Shown here: piece after piece, positions 24,972 to 31,773 of the stretch
How the letters are laid out: every line of letters begins with the position of its first letter
Position numbering within the stretch: position 1 is the first letter of the stretch
Assembly: GCA_017407205.1 (NCBI GenBank)
Contig: JAFQXA010000034.1
Location: forward strand, 1-35,583
Reading direction: 5' to 3'
DNA: 35,583 bases
DNA from: Clostridia bacterium
Lineage (GTDB): Bacteria; Bacillota; Clostridia; Christensenellales; CAG-138
Program-made: the position numbers and the translations under genes
Notes under the pieces: model-generated
What the model was told of the DNA's origin: nothing
Seen by the model: only the letters and a program-made list of their open reading frames with translations
Databases searched by the model: none

Positions 24972-26783
24972 TCATAATCCCTTATAATACCTTTCAATCA
25001 ACGCAGCCATCATCTTCCTACGTTCACGAAGGAATTCATCATAAGACGATACATCCATTTTATCAATGTTATCAGGAATGCAGTTTTCTAAAAGATTAGC
25101 TGAAAGAAGTTCCAAATCTGAAATGTTACCCAATTCAATCTTCTTTGTTTCACACTGCTGTTTTGCTTTTGTGAAGTATGATGCAGGTGCATCATCACTT
25201 ATTGCTTTGTTTACCTGCGTATCAAGATAAATATAGTTTGCAACTTGGTTGTATTTAGTTTTATTTGTAACACCATTATTTTTGAGATATGCACGTGGAA
25301 AAATGTGATGCACATCTCCCGAAATAGTGAGCAAATCACTAACTTTAGTACCATTCATAAGCATAGAATTGCAATTAAGGTTAATCTGTGCTGCAATAAA
25401 CGTATTAAAAGCAGGACTGTTTACAGACGATGTTTCCAAATTTTGAGGCAATGTAACCGTCCAAAAAGAATCTGAAAGTGAAGATGCCTCCACATCTGCA
25501 AGGAAATTTAAAAATCCTTTTTCCGCAATGCTTCGCATATCTCTATCCATAACAGTTTCTGGCGAGCCAATATAACGAGATGTAAGAGTTGACATAACAA
25601 ACCACTTTTGAACATAGCGTTTAATCTGTGCGTTCGGTATAGTTGGGTCATCAAGCAACATCAAATATAAGGTATATGCAAAATCGAGCGTCATTGCTGA
25701 ATTGAGTAGCTTATGCGATATAAATCCTGCACCCTTGATTGCCATAATGAACTGAGCAAAATTATATTCGTTTATAAAATTCTGAATGCCCTCATCAAGT
25801 TTTCGATATGATTCTTCAACAATATCATCACGATATTCCTTTGTTTCAAAATCTCTGCCCGAAAGCAAGCTTACCAGGTCTGCAAGCTTACCCCTGCGAA
25901 ATTGGTGCATAAACGATACGCGGAGCATATCGCCATAATCCGGATCGTAAATATCATCATAATCTTTTGCAAGCCATTTGATTTTAGTGGCATATTTTGA
26001 GTTTTGAAATTCTATATCATGTATTAAACTGGAATAAAACTCCGGTTTGGCTGCAAGATGGCAAAAATAATCAACAGTTTTTCTGATCATGTTTCCACCA
26101 TGCTCAGTATCAGCCGCCATTTTGGACATAACAAAGTCGGATTGACTGAGCGCAGTACCCTTAGAGTTAATACGAATAAAAATCTCAGTAACTTCATCAA
26201 TATTAAGCGAATGATCCAGTTCAATGACACCAATCTGGCGATTGGCAATACTTTTTAATTCTGTAATAGCTTTATTTACATCATTAGGTTTTACTCCCTC
26301 ATTGACTCTACAGTATTCTAAAGCAAAATCAAAAGGATCAAATTTGCTATCGAAAATAACCGAAATATCTGGAATCCACTTTTTATCTTTTAAGTGTGAT
26401 GCATCTTGAACAGCAAAACGTTTAGTGGCGTCGTTTGCAAGAGGACTGAAAGCAATTTTTATTCGGTCTTTATTAAAATCCTCATCAAGAACTTCTTTCC
26501 CTGAAATCGCTGCCATAAGTGCAGTAATACGTTGCTGGCCATCAATAAGCACATGTTTACCCATGGCTTTGCCACCATCTTTTGTTTGCACATCAGGATT
26601 TTTCCAAGTAATTATGTATCCAGTAGGATATCCATTATACAGAGAGTCGATTAAATCTCTCACTTGGCTTCTTTTCCACACAAAAGGACGCTGTATTTCT
26701 GGTATAACAAATTGTTCAGTTTCAATCAAGCCCAAAATACCATTTATAGAATAATGCAATAGTGTAAATTTTTCGCCTGTCAT
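24972..26783 (-). CDS. DUF262 and HNH (DUF1524-like) protein, GmrSD-type nuclease candidate
   Basis: 603 residues. The N-terminal DUF262 (ParB/Srx-like NTPase fold) shows IPEIQRPFVW (27-36), the hallmark DGQQR (81-85) and FIRINSKGTALSQSDFV. The C-terminal HNH domain has VHHIFPRAYL (491-500) and later N residues in NYIYLD and NKAIS, the ββα-metal pattern of DUF1524. This architecture is that of GmrSD-like type IV restriction enzymes, which cleave modified phage DNA; a single-chain, stand-alone form is common in defence islands. No methylase or partner gene is adjacent. It has its own promoter and terminator. Base composition looks more AT-rich than the opp genes, consistent with transfer. The defence role is inferred from domains. 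Confidence 0.85.
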   Translation of the reverse strand: MTGEKFTLLHYSINGILGLIETEQFVIPEIQRPFVWKRSQVRDLIDSLYNGYPTGYIITWKNPDVQTKDGGKAMGKHVLIDGQQRITALMAAISGKEVLDEDFNKDRIKIAFSPLANDATKRFAVQDASHLKDKKWIPDISVIFDSKFDPFDFALEYCRVNEGVKPNDVNKAITELKSIANRQIGVIELDHSLNIDEVTEIFIRINSKGTALSQSDFVMSKMAADTEHGGNMIRKTVDYFCHLAAKPEFYSSLIHDIEFQNSKYATKIKWLAKDYDDIYDPDYGDMLRVSFMHQFRRGKLADLVSLLSGRDFETKEYRDDIVEESYRKLDEGIQNFINEYNFAQFIMAIKGAGFISHKLLNSAMTLDFAYTLYLMLLDDPTIPNAQIKRYVQKWFVMSTLTSRYIGSPETVMDRDMRSIAEKGFLNFLADVEASSLSDSFWTVTLPQNLETSSVNSPAFNTFIAAQINLNCNSMLMNGTKVSDLLTISGDVHHIFPRAYLKNNGVTNKTKYNQVANYIYLDTQVNKAISDDAPASYFTKAKQQCETKKIELGNISDLELLSANLLENCIPDNIDKMDVSSYDEFLRERRKMMAALIERYYKGL

Positions 26784-26855
26784 ACTTATATTGTTCCCCT
26801 AATACTGAATTTCAAAATAATCCAACTACGTTTTACGACTTTCCTGTGTTGTTTG

Positions 26856-26873
26856 CTAATTTTCAAGTGCCAT
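26856..26873 (-). CDS. Possible five-codon leader ORF (MALEN)
   Basis: A near-ideal ribosome binding site, GGAGGTG (26878-26884), stands four bases before ATG GCA CTT GAA AAT TAG. It lies between the promoter and the DUF262 gene, which itself has only a weak site (GGGGA about 12 bases upstream). It could be a regulatory leader peptide or the remnant of a lost or frameshifted gene. Confidence 0.4.
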   Translation of the reverse strand: MALEN

Positions 26874-26899
26874 ATTGCACCTCCGAATTTGATAAGACT

Positions 26900-26928
26900 A
26901 TTATATCTAATACAAAAATCTTCGTCAA
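26900..26928 (-). promoter_or_regulatory. Promoter of the DUF262 gene
   Basis: Minus-strand TTGACG (26923-26928), 17-bp spacer, TATAAT (26900-26905). The -35 overlaps the stop codon region of the upstream membrane-protein gene. Confidence 0.8.
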
Positions 26929-27347
26929 TTAAGCAGTAAACCCACAACGGGACCCAAGAATATCGCAATGTAAATAAGCGTTATCCACGGTTGATAATCA
27001 ACATAGAATTCCTTGAAAGAAAGGCTCCACGGATGCTTTATTAACACCCAGCCGAAAAGATCAAATATTATGCAAATCCCCATCCAAACTGCACCCGTTA
27101 CAAGTGCCTCGCTTATTGTCAGCTCTGCGAGTGAATGCATATAGATAAATCCAAAGATTGAAAACAGGACTATATTATAAAGCGGATGCCACGGTTTTGT
27201 TTTTTCGTAGCCCTCCCCCATTGAGTTTTTGTCCATCGGCTTCATTTTCAGAACATAGATATTAAGCACCGTATGCAATATCCCAATAACCGTAACTATT
27301 GCATAGCTGCTCCAGAAACATATCATCGATAAGAAAAAATTCTGCAT
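26925..27347 (-). CDS. Membrane protein, unknown function
   Basis: 140 residues from the ATG at 27347, chosen because AAGGTGG lies five bases upstream; an in-frame ATG five codons earlier has no such site. About four hydrophobic segments: FLSMICFWSSYAIVTVIGIL, YNIVLFSIFGFIYMHSLAEL, VTGAVWMGICIIFDLFGWVL, and a last one near WITLIYIAIFLGPVVGLLL. The loop KMKPMDKNSMGEGYEKTKPWHP and the stretch KHPWSLSFKEFYVDYQPW are polar and aromatic. I do not recognise the family. It has its own promoter and lies in the accessory stretch beside the DUF262 gene. Confidence 0.65.
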   Translation of the reverse strand: MQNFFLSMICFWSSYAIVTVIGILHTVLNIYVLKMKPMDKNSMGEGYEKTKPWHPLYNIVLFSIFGFIYMHSLAELTISEALVTGAVWMGICIIFDLFGWVLIKHPWSLSFKEFYVDYQPWITLIYIAIFLGPVVGLLLN

Positions 27348-27371
27348 TTTTCCACCTTGCATTTTTTGTTA

Positions 27372-27400
27372 ATTATAGCATAGATACAAACCGTTTTGAA
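27372..27400 (-). promoter_or_regulatory. Promoter of the membrane-protein gene
   Basis: Minus-strand TTCAAA (27395-27400), 17-bp spacer, TATAAT (27372-27377) with an upstream TGC, an extended -10. Confidence 0.75.
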
Positions 27401-27453
27401 TTGTAAAAAAGTATTTTTCTGTCGGTTTGAATTTCTGCTTCCTCCAAAAAAAT

Positions 27454-27544
27454 AGCAAAGCTTGGGCGCGGCTTCGAATCCCCATTATTTCACACAATAA
27501 AGCCACCCCAAAGGGTGGCTTTATTATGTGGCGGAGACGGTGGG
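27454..27544. repeat. Direct repeat, copy A (tRNA-Ser tail, terminator and flank)
   Basis: Ninety-one bases nearly identical to copy B (27652-27743): three mismatches and one single-base gap. It contains, in minus orientation, the last 13 bases of tRNA-Ser plus CCA (27529-27544), then a terminator-like hairpin (13-bp arms, 27496-27508 and 27513-27525), then a flank containing GCGGCTTCGAATCCC. The tRNA part stops at GTGGG, so no complete tRNA is present here. Confidence 0.9.
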
Positions 27545-27651
27545 CTACCCTGTGCTCATTTCAGCCATGCGTGCTTGTGTTCCACGCTTCGCACTTGGGC
27601 TTATTCGCACAGGCCGGCCGCTAAAAACATCACACTGTGATGTTTTCCCCA
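27545..27651. other. Foldable non-coding spacer between the two repeats
   Basis: No ORF of note. The sequence is well nested: CCTGTGC (about 27550) with GCACAGG (about 27607), AGCC with GGCT inside it, and GCGTG with CACGC innermost. After GGCCGGCC comes a 23-bp near-perfect palindrome (arms AAAACATCACA and TGTGATGTTTT, 27624-27646, one central base), and then CCCAAGC-AAA-GCTTGGG (27648-27664), which runs into copy B. It could be a small RNA, the core of a small non-autonomous element, or recombination debris. Confidence 0.6.
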
Positions 27652-27743
27652 AGCAAAGCTTGGGCGCGGCTTCGAATCCCGACTATTTCACATAATAAAG
27701 CCACCCCAAAAGGGTGGCTTTATTATGTGGCGGAGACGGTGGG
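27652..27743. repeat. Direct repeat, copy B (attached to the intact tRNA-Ser)
   Basis: Ninety-two bases matching copy A. Its right end is the 3' end of the intact tRNA-Ser gene, so this is the original location and copy A is the duplicate (or the opposite att-like site). Repeats of a tRNA 3' end are typical of integrase-mediated insertion, but no integrase gene is visible in the window. Confidence 0.9.
27691..27727 (-). terminator. Hairpin terminator directly after tRNA-Ser
   Basis: Perfect 16-bp arms (27691-27706 and 27712-27727) with a five-base loop, beginning immediately after the encoded CCA. The downstream arm ends CTTTATTATG, U-rich but not a pure U-tract. Confidence 0.75.
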
Positions 27744-27816
27744 ATTCGAACCCACGTGCGATTTCTCGCAAACTGATTTCGAGTCAGCCCCGTTATGACC
27801 TCTTCGATACGTCTCC
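27728..27816 (-). tRNA. tRNA-Ser, anticodon CGA, CCA encoded
   Basis: The acceptor stem GGAGACG pairs with CGTCTCC, followed by discriminator G and CCA (27728-27730). The anticodon stem-loop is GCTGA-CTCGAAA-TCAGT, giving anticodon CGA (reads UCG). The long variable arm TGCGA-GAAA-TCGCA is diagnostic of a class II tRNA. T arm GTGGG-TTCGAAT-CCCAC. It has an upstream promoter and a leader of about 110 bases. Confidence 0.97.
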
Positions 27817-27860
27817 ATAAACGCTATCCAATTTTGTTTAAGCTTTAGCAGCCTATTACC

Positions 27861-27886
27861 CATAACGGTAAGCCCCGTTATGTCCT
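27861..27886 (-). repeat. Partial copy of the tRNA-Ser D-arm region forming a hairpin
   Basis: In the tRNA leader, 27868-27886 matches tRNA positions 16-34 (27783-27801) at 17 of 19 bases. The copy also pairs with adjacent sequence: CATAACGG (27861-27868) and CCGTTATG (27875-27882), six-base loop. The hairpin is therefore built from a tRNA fragment and an inverted piece of it. Confidence 0.7.
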
Positions 27887-27932
27887 GTTGCGGTGCAAGA
27901 AAAGGGATGCTTTCCTTACTCGTGCAATAGCG

Positions 27933-27961
27933 ATTATACAATATTTTGCTGCGTTTTGCAA
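27933..27961 (-). promoter_or_regulatory. Promoter of tRNA-Ser
   Basis: Minus-strand TTGCAA (27956-27961), 17-bp spacer, perfect TATAAT (27933-27938). Transcription would start near 27926, about 110 bases before the mature tRNA 5' end. Confidence 0.8.
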
Positions 27962-27979
27962 TGCTTTATTAAAGTGATA

Positions 27980-28009
27980 TTGACAACGCGGATTATTTTA
28001 AGTTACTCT
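27980..28009 (+). promoter_or_regulatory. Candidate promoter of birA
   Basis: Perfect TTGACA (27980-27985) with TACTCT (28004-28009) after 18 bases; the -10 is weak. It is divergent from the tRNA-Ser promoter. Confidence 0.45.
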
Positions 28010-28043
28010 ACTCTTAGTCTTTTTCAGTTGGGAGCTTGGTTGC

Positions 28044-28847
28044 ATGACAGAAAACTCAAGCAATTTTGATATTCTTACAAAAGAGGGCATTTTATCACAC
28101 ATAAAGCCCGAATTTTCGTTGCCTCAAATTCAGGTTTTCGACACAGTAACTTCAACTAATTTACTTGCAAAAGAGGCAGGCGTAAGCGGTCTTCCCCACG
28201 GCAGTATAATTGTTGCTTCACATCAGACCGCAGGGCGCGGTCGCTTAGGTCGCACATTTTACTCCCCATCTGCTTCGGGAATTTACATGAGTACGTTGCT
28301 CCGCCCCACCCTTTCTTTAGAAGAAACCACGTTAATCACAACTTGTGCTGCTGTTTCGGTATGCGAAGCAATAGAAGCACTTACCGACCTTTCGCCAAAA
28401 ATCAAGTGGGTAAACGACATCTTTATAAACGGCAAAAAAGTATGCGGAATACTTACAGAATCAGTTTTATCGACAAGCGGAAGCATTGACTTTTCCGTTC
28501 TCGGCATCGGCATCAACGTATATCCGCCCGAAAACGGCTTCCCCGATGACATTTCAAACATAGCAACAGCTCTCTTTACGGAACCTGTCTACGGCTTTAG
28601 AAACCGCCTCGTGGCAGAAATCTACAATTCTTTCATGTCCCACTACGATTCATTAAGCACAAGAGCGCATATTCCGCTTTACAAGTCACGCTGTTTTGTA
28701 CTGAACAAGCCCATAAGTGTCATCTCAAACGGCACTTCAACCCCTGCCACCGCCCTCGACATCGACAATGATTGCCGCCTTTTGGTAAAATACGAAAACG
28801 GCTCACAGGAATACCTTTCAAGTGGTGAAATCAGCATTAGGGTATAA
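28044..28847 (+). CDS. birA: Biotin-[acetyl-CoA-carboxylase] ligase
   Basis: Attaches biotin to biotin carboxyl carrier proteins via biotinyl-AMP. 267 residues. The catalytic domain shows DTVTSTN (33-39), biotin-binding GRGRLGR (64-70), and KWVNDIFINGKKVCGIL (121-137) with the essential lysine; a small C-terminal SH3-like domain ends GSQEYLSSGEISIRV. It lacks the N-terminal winged helix, so it should be a ligase only, not a biotin repressor. GGGAG precedes ATG. One of only two plus-strand genes in the window. Confidence 0.94.
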   Translation: MTENSSNFDILTKEGILSHIKPEFSLPQIQVFDTVTSTNLLAKEAGVSGLPHGSIIVASHQTAGRGRLGRTFYSPSASGIYMSTLLRPTLSLEETTLITTCAAVSVCEAIEALTDLSPKIKWVNDIFINGKKVCGILTESVLSTSGSIDFSVLGIGINVYPPENGFPDDISNIATALFTEPVYGFRNRLVAEIYNSFMSHYDSLSTRAHIPLYKSRCFVLNKPISVISNGTSTPATALDIDNDCRLLVKYENGSQEYLSSGEISIRV

Positions 28848-28891
28848 GTTTTAAATTAAATCCAACCATCTCCACAAGCGGATTTAGTTGA

Positions 28892-28921
28892 AAAAACGAC
28901 AGGCATAAACCTGTCGTTTTT
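28892..28921. terminator. Bidirectional terminator between birA and ssrA
   Basis: Arms AAAAACGACAGG and CCTGTCGTTTTT, loop CATAAA. U-tracts occur on both strands, so it serves both birA (plus) and tmRNA (minus), which converge here. Confidence 0.92.
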
Positions 28922-28922
28922 C

Positions 28923-29274
28923 TGGTGGACGCGAGGGGAATTGAACCCCTGTCCGAAAACCTGTCAACAAGACTTTCTACGAGTGTAGTTGATGTTTTAT
29001 ATTTCCCTCAGCTAAGCCCCCATCAACAGGGTCAAAGCCTTGGTAGCTTCATAAAATCCCGCCTGCGGCAAAGCTTACGCAGGTTGGTTCCCCACATTGA
29101 TGACGCCCGTATCCGCCGTCGTGGGCAACGCCGGGCGGACGGCTGCTTTAATTAAGCAGCGATTGCAATTTCGTTATTGCCAGTTAAATTTAAGTTTTCC
29201 CGCTTTTATCGAAGCTCGGGTCTTCGACTCGCTTATCCGGTCTCCATGATCCCCGTCGAAACCATTACGCGCCC
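28923..29274 (-). ncRNA. ssrA: Transfer-messenger RNA (tmRNA)
   Basis: Rescues stalled ribosomes by tagging nascent proteins. 352 nt. 5' end GGGCGCGTAATGGTTTCGAC; 3' end pairs as CGCGTCC plus A and encoded CCA (28923-28925). The tag frame reads (G)NNEIAIAA followed by tandem-like TAATTAA. The resume codon is probably GGC, or the ACT before it, rather than the common GCA. A -10 TATAAT (29285-29290) lies just upstream, so it can be transcribed independently of smpB, which ends 18 bases before it. A terminator follows immediately. Confidence 0.96.
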
Positions 29275-29292
29275 AAGATAATTAATTATATG

Positions 29293-29757
29293 TTAATCCA
29301 TATTCTTCATGCGCCTGTCCATGTCACGTTTTGCATCACGCTCTGCGATTGAATGACGCTTATCATAGAGTTTTTTACCCTTTGCAACCGCAAGCAAGAG
29401 TTTTACCCTACCGTCTTTAAAATATATGTTAAGTGGTATTAAGCTGTAACCGTCTGCCTGTGCACGAGTTTTCAACTTGCGTATTTCATACTTATGCAAA
29501 AGCAGCTTCCTGTTCCGGAATGGGTCTCTGTTAAATATATTTCCCTGTTCATACGGACTTATGTGCATACCTATGACGAAAACTTCATCGTTTATTATTT
29601 GTGCATATGAATCTTTAAGGTTCACTTTACCGCCGCGAATACTTTTTACCTCGGTTCCCACAAGTGATATTCCGCACTCATAGGTTTCTTCGATAAAATA
29701 TTCGTGGCGCGCCTTTCGATTTTCCGCTATCAATTTTGTGCCTTTTGCTCTCGCCAT
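29293..29757 (-). CDS. smpB: SsrA-binding protein SmpB
   Basis: 154 residues, standard. It mimics the tRNA anticodon arm and delivers tmRNA to the ribosome. Motifs: [45 protein letters not shown], and the basic C-terminal tail [23 protein letters not shown] (typical KRE/RD pattern). It sits directly before ssrA on the same strand. The ribosome binding site is weak: GGAG is about 15 bases upstream of ATG. Confidence 0.96.
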   Translation of the reverse strand: MARAKGTKLIAENRKARHEYFIEETYECGISLVGTEVKSIRGGKVNLKDSYAQIINDEVFVIGMHISPYEQGNIFNRDPFRNRKLLLHKYEIRKLKTRAQADGYSLIPLNIYFKDGRVKLLLAVAKGKKLYDKRHSIAERDAKRDMDRRMKNMD

Positions 29758-29790
29758 TTACTTTACATTCTACTCCGTATTATTTTATAA

Positions 29791-29823
29791 AAAGCGTCGA
29801 ATTATGCACTAATCCGACGCTTT
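29791..29823 (-). terminator. Terminator after tsf
   Basis: Arms AAAGCGTCG and CGACGCTTT around a 15-base loop that can pair further (ATT/AAT), followed by TTTTTATAAAA on the minus strand. It separates rpsB-tsf from smpB. Confidence 0.85.
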
Positions 29824-29840
29824 ATAATCAGAAATACAAA

Positions 29841-30491
29841 TTACTTCATCTGGCCCATTACTTCTTCAGCGAAATTGTCCTGACGCTTTTCAAGACCTTC
29901 GCCCATTTCGTAACGAACAAAACGACGGATGCTTATTTTTTCACCGATCTTTGCTGTTGCTTCGTTGATAAGAGCTGAAATTGTTGTGCTGGGATCCTTA
30001 ACATAGGGCTGCTCCATCAAGCAAACTTCCTTGTAGTACTTTTCAATACGACCGTCAACCATCTTTTCGATGATATTGAGGGGCTTGGGATTTGGCTCAT
30101 TAAGTGCCTGTGCCTTAAGGATTTCCTTTTCCTTCTCGATTTCTTCCTGGTCAACTTCTTCTCTTCTTACATATGTCGGCTTTGCAGCTGCAATCTGCAT
30201 TGCGATATCATGAACGAGCTGTTTGAAATCGTCTGTCTTTGCAACGAAGTCAGTTTCGCAGTTAACCTCAAGCAAAACGCCGATCTTACCACCCAAGTGG
30301 ATGTAAGAATCAACGATACCTTCAGCTGCTATACGGCCAGCCTTCTTTGCGGATGCTGCAAGACTTCTCTCACGAAGATAGTCCATCGCCTTATCCATAT
30401 TACCATCGCATTCAACCAATGCCTTTTTGCAGTCCATCATGCCTGCACCACTCATTTCACGAAGTGTCATTACATCTTTTGCTGTAAACAT
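29841..30491 (-). CDS. tsf: Translation elongation factor Ts
   Basis: Guanine nucleotide exchange factor for EF-Tu. 216 residues, the short form. The N-terminal UBA-like domain contains [20 protein letters not shown]; the core has KAGRIAAEG and the EF-Tu-contacting [12 protein letters not shown]. The C-terminus includes [13 protein letters not shown] and [19 protein letters not shown] precedes ATG. It is cotranscribed with rpsB, 70 bases downstream. Confidence 0.97.
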   Translation of the reverse strand: MFTAKDVMTLREMSGAGMMDCKKALVECDGNMDKAMDYLRERSLAASAKKAGRIAAEGIVDSYIHLGGKIGVLLEVNCETDFVAKTDDFKQLVHDIAMQIAAAKPTYVRREEVDQEEIEKEKEILKAQALNEPNPKPLNIIEKMVDGRIEKYYKEVCLMEQPYVKDPSTTISALINEATAKIGEKISIRRFVRYEMGEGLEKRQDNFAEEVMGQMK

Positions 30492-30522
30492 TTAGGTTAT
30501 CTCCTTTGGGTTTATTTGGTAT

Positions 30523-30549
30523 GAGAACGATGCAAAATGCACCGTTCCC
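30523..30549 (-). other. Intercistronic hairpin between rpsB and tsf
   Basis: Twelve-base arms (two G-U pairs) with a three-base loop and no U-tract after it, so not an ordinary terminator. It may stabilise or mark processing of the rpsB-tsf mRNA. Confidence 0.65.
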
Positions 30550-30561
30550 GTGTTAGTCAAA

Positions 30562-31284
30562 TTATGCTTCTTCAGCTACTGCTTCTTCAAGAGTATTCTG
30601 CTCGCCCTGTCTGCCTTCGATAACTGCATCTGCTATCATAGCTGCGATAAGCTTAACTGCACGGATTGCGTCATCATTGCCGGGGATGGGGTAATCTACT
30701 TCTTCAGGATCACAGTTTGTATCAACGATACCAACTACGGGGATACCGAGAGCGCGAGCTTCAAGGATTGCAATGTGCTCTTTGCGGGGGTCTACTACGA
30801 ACATAGCGCCGGGGAGCTTCTTCATATCCTTGATACCGCCAAGGTTCTTTTCGAGCTTTTCCTGCTCTGCCTTGAGCTTGATAACTTCCTTCTTGGGCAA
30901 GAGTGCGAAGTCACCTTCCTGCTCCATCTTTTCGATCTTGCGGAGCTTGTTGATTCTGCCCTGGATTGTCTTGAAGTTTGTGAGCATACCACCGAGCCAA
31001 CGCTGGCTTACGTAGTACATATCACAACGCTTTGCTTCCTGCTCAACTGATTCCTGAGCCTGTTTCTTTGTACCAACAAAAAGAACTGTCTTGCCTTCTG
31101 CTGCTACTTCACGAATGAAGTCGTAAGCTTCTTCAGCCTTCTTAACGGTCTTCTGCAAATCGATAATGTAGATACCGTTACGTTCTGTGAAGATATACTC
31201 CTTCATTTTGGGGTTCCAACGACGTGTCTGATGACCGAAGTGTACGCCTGCTTCCAAAAGCTGTTTCATGGAAATTACTGACAT
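30562..31284 (-). CDS. rpsB: 30S ribosomal protein S2
   Basis: 240 residues from the chosen start. Family start [26 protein letters not shown]; then [31 protein letters not shown] and [10 protein letters not shown]. The ATG at 31282-31284 has GAGGAGG upstream. The frame stays open 41 codons further, to 31407, but that extension lacks similarity to S2 and begins at the transcription start. The acidic Ala/Glu tail is usual in Clostridia. Confidence 0.97.
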   Translation of the reverse strand: MSVISMKQLLEAGVHFGHQTRRWNPKMKEYIFTERNGIYIIDLQKTVKKAEEAYDFIREVAAEGKTVLFVGTKKQAQESVEQEAKRCDMYYVSQRWLGGMLTNFKTIQGRINKLRKIEKMEQEGDFALLPKKEVIKLKAEQEKLEKNLGGIKDMKKLPGAMFVVDPRKEHIAILEARALGIPVVGIVDTNCDPEEVDYPIPGNDDAIRAVKLIAAMIADAVIEGRQGEQNTLEEAVAEEA

Positions 31285-31409
31285 TTTATTGTCCTCCTCG
31301 TTATTATTTTCCTCCTTATGCTTCAGCCTTGCGGTTGCCCTTTTATGGGACGAGACCGAAAGTCCGCACAAGTGTGTGATAATGCAATGTTTCCATTCAT
31401 CGCACATAC
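31285..31409 (-). promoter_or_regulatory. rpsB 5' leader with foldable structure
   Basis: About 125 nt from the inferred start. A first hairpin has TGCGATG paired with CATTGCA (8-base loop) near the 5' end. Then a multibranch possibility: TGCGG/CCGCA (31330-31334 with 31364-31368) encloses CCC-GGG (31338-31349) and GAC-GUC elements. Two Shine-Dalgarno motifs, AAGGAGG and GAGGAGG, lie in tandem before ATG. It may serve autoregulation by S2, but I do not recognise a known leader family. Confidence 0.45.
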
Positions 31410-31415
31410 TCGCTT

Positions 31416-31444
31416 ATTATATCAATTAAAAAGCACTTTTTCAA
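31416..31444 (-). promoter_or_regulatory. Strong promoter of rpsB-tsf
   Basis: Minus-strand TTGAAA (31439-31444), 17-bp spacer, TATAAT (31416-31421). The -35 lies in the loop and arm of the upstream gene's terminator. Confidence 0.88.
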
Positions 31445-31453
31445 GTGCTTTTT
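31428..31453 (-). terminator. Terminator of the ireB-ruvX-DUF1292 operon
   Basis: Perfect arms AAAAAGCACTT and AAGTGCTTTTT around a four-base loop, two bases after the DUF1292 stop. It overlaps the rpsB promoter. Confidence 0.88.
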
Positions 31454-31455
31454 GA

Positions 31456-31755
31456 TTATTTATTTTCTTCTTCCTCTATCTCTTCCATAAGTTCGATAAA
31501 AGCTTCAAAAACTTCATTGAGCATTACCTCGTTATCGATTGAAACATAAACATCCTCACCGTCTTTATGCTCGATTTTCAAAAGCACTACCTCTGCTTCT
31601 TCGTTCTCGTCAAAGCTTGCATCTTCAACAACGGGTACGAGTGCCACATAACGCTCACCTTCATGAAGAAAAGTTAAAACGTGTTCAAAAGCCGTTTCTT
31701 CACCGTTTTCATCCGTAAGCATTATTATTTCATCAAAAGTATTCAGTTCTTCCAT
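31456..31755 (-). CDS. DUF1292 domain protein (YrzB-like)
   Basis: 99 residues, very acidic. The DUF1292 core begins IIMLTDENGEETAFEHVLTF and has GERYVALVPV and EVVLLKIEHKDGED; the C-terminal helix is glutamate-rich. The function is unknown, but the gene is a constant partner of ireB and ruvX in Firmicutes. AGGTGG lies four bases before ATG. Last gene of its operon. Confidence 0.9.
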   Translation of the reverse strand: MEELNTFDEIIMLTDENGEETAFEHVLTFLHEGERYVALVPVVEDASFDENEEAEVVLLKIEHKDGEDVYVSIDNEVMLNEVFEAFIELMEEIEEEENK

Positions 31756-31773
31756 TATTCCACCTCTTTATAA

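Noticed and set aside
26786..26968. Minus-strand 60-residue ORF before the DUF262 gene
   Set aside because: It begins inside the preceding gene and crosses the promoter; its C-terminal part is basic but no start in frame has proper spacing. The MALEN leader frame is better supported.
27454..27544. Second complete tRNA in copy A
   Set aside because: Only the last 13 bases plus CCA of tRNA-Ser are present; no D arm or anticodon arm.
27665..27690. Plus-strand tRNA remnant suggested by GCTTCGAATCCC
   Set aside because: The T-loop-like string is present, but its flanks do not pair as a T stem and no acceptor follows; kept only as part of the repeat.
27723..27941. 72-residue ORF overlapping tRNA-Ser
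   Set aside because: It covers the tRNA and its leader; the tRNA explains the conservation and there is no ribosome binding site.
28925..29155. Plus-strand 76-residue ORF
   Set aside because: Antisense to the tmRNA, which accounts for the sequence.
31285..31407. 41-residue N-terminal extension of S2
   Set aside because: Not used in the annotation because a strong ribosome binding site marks the family start at 31284; recorded as a finding instead.
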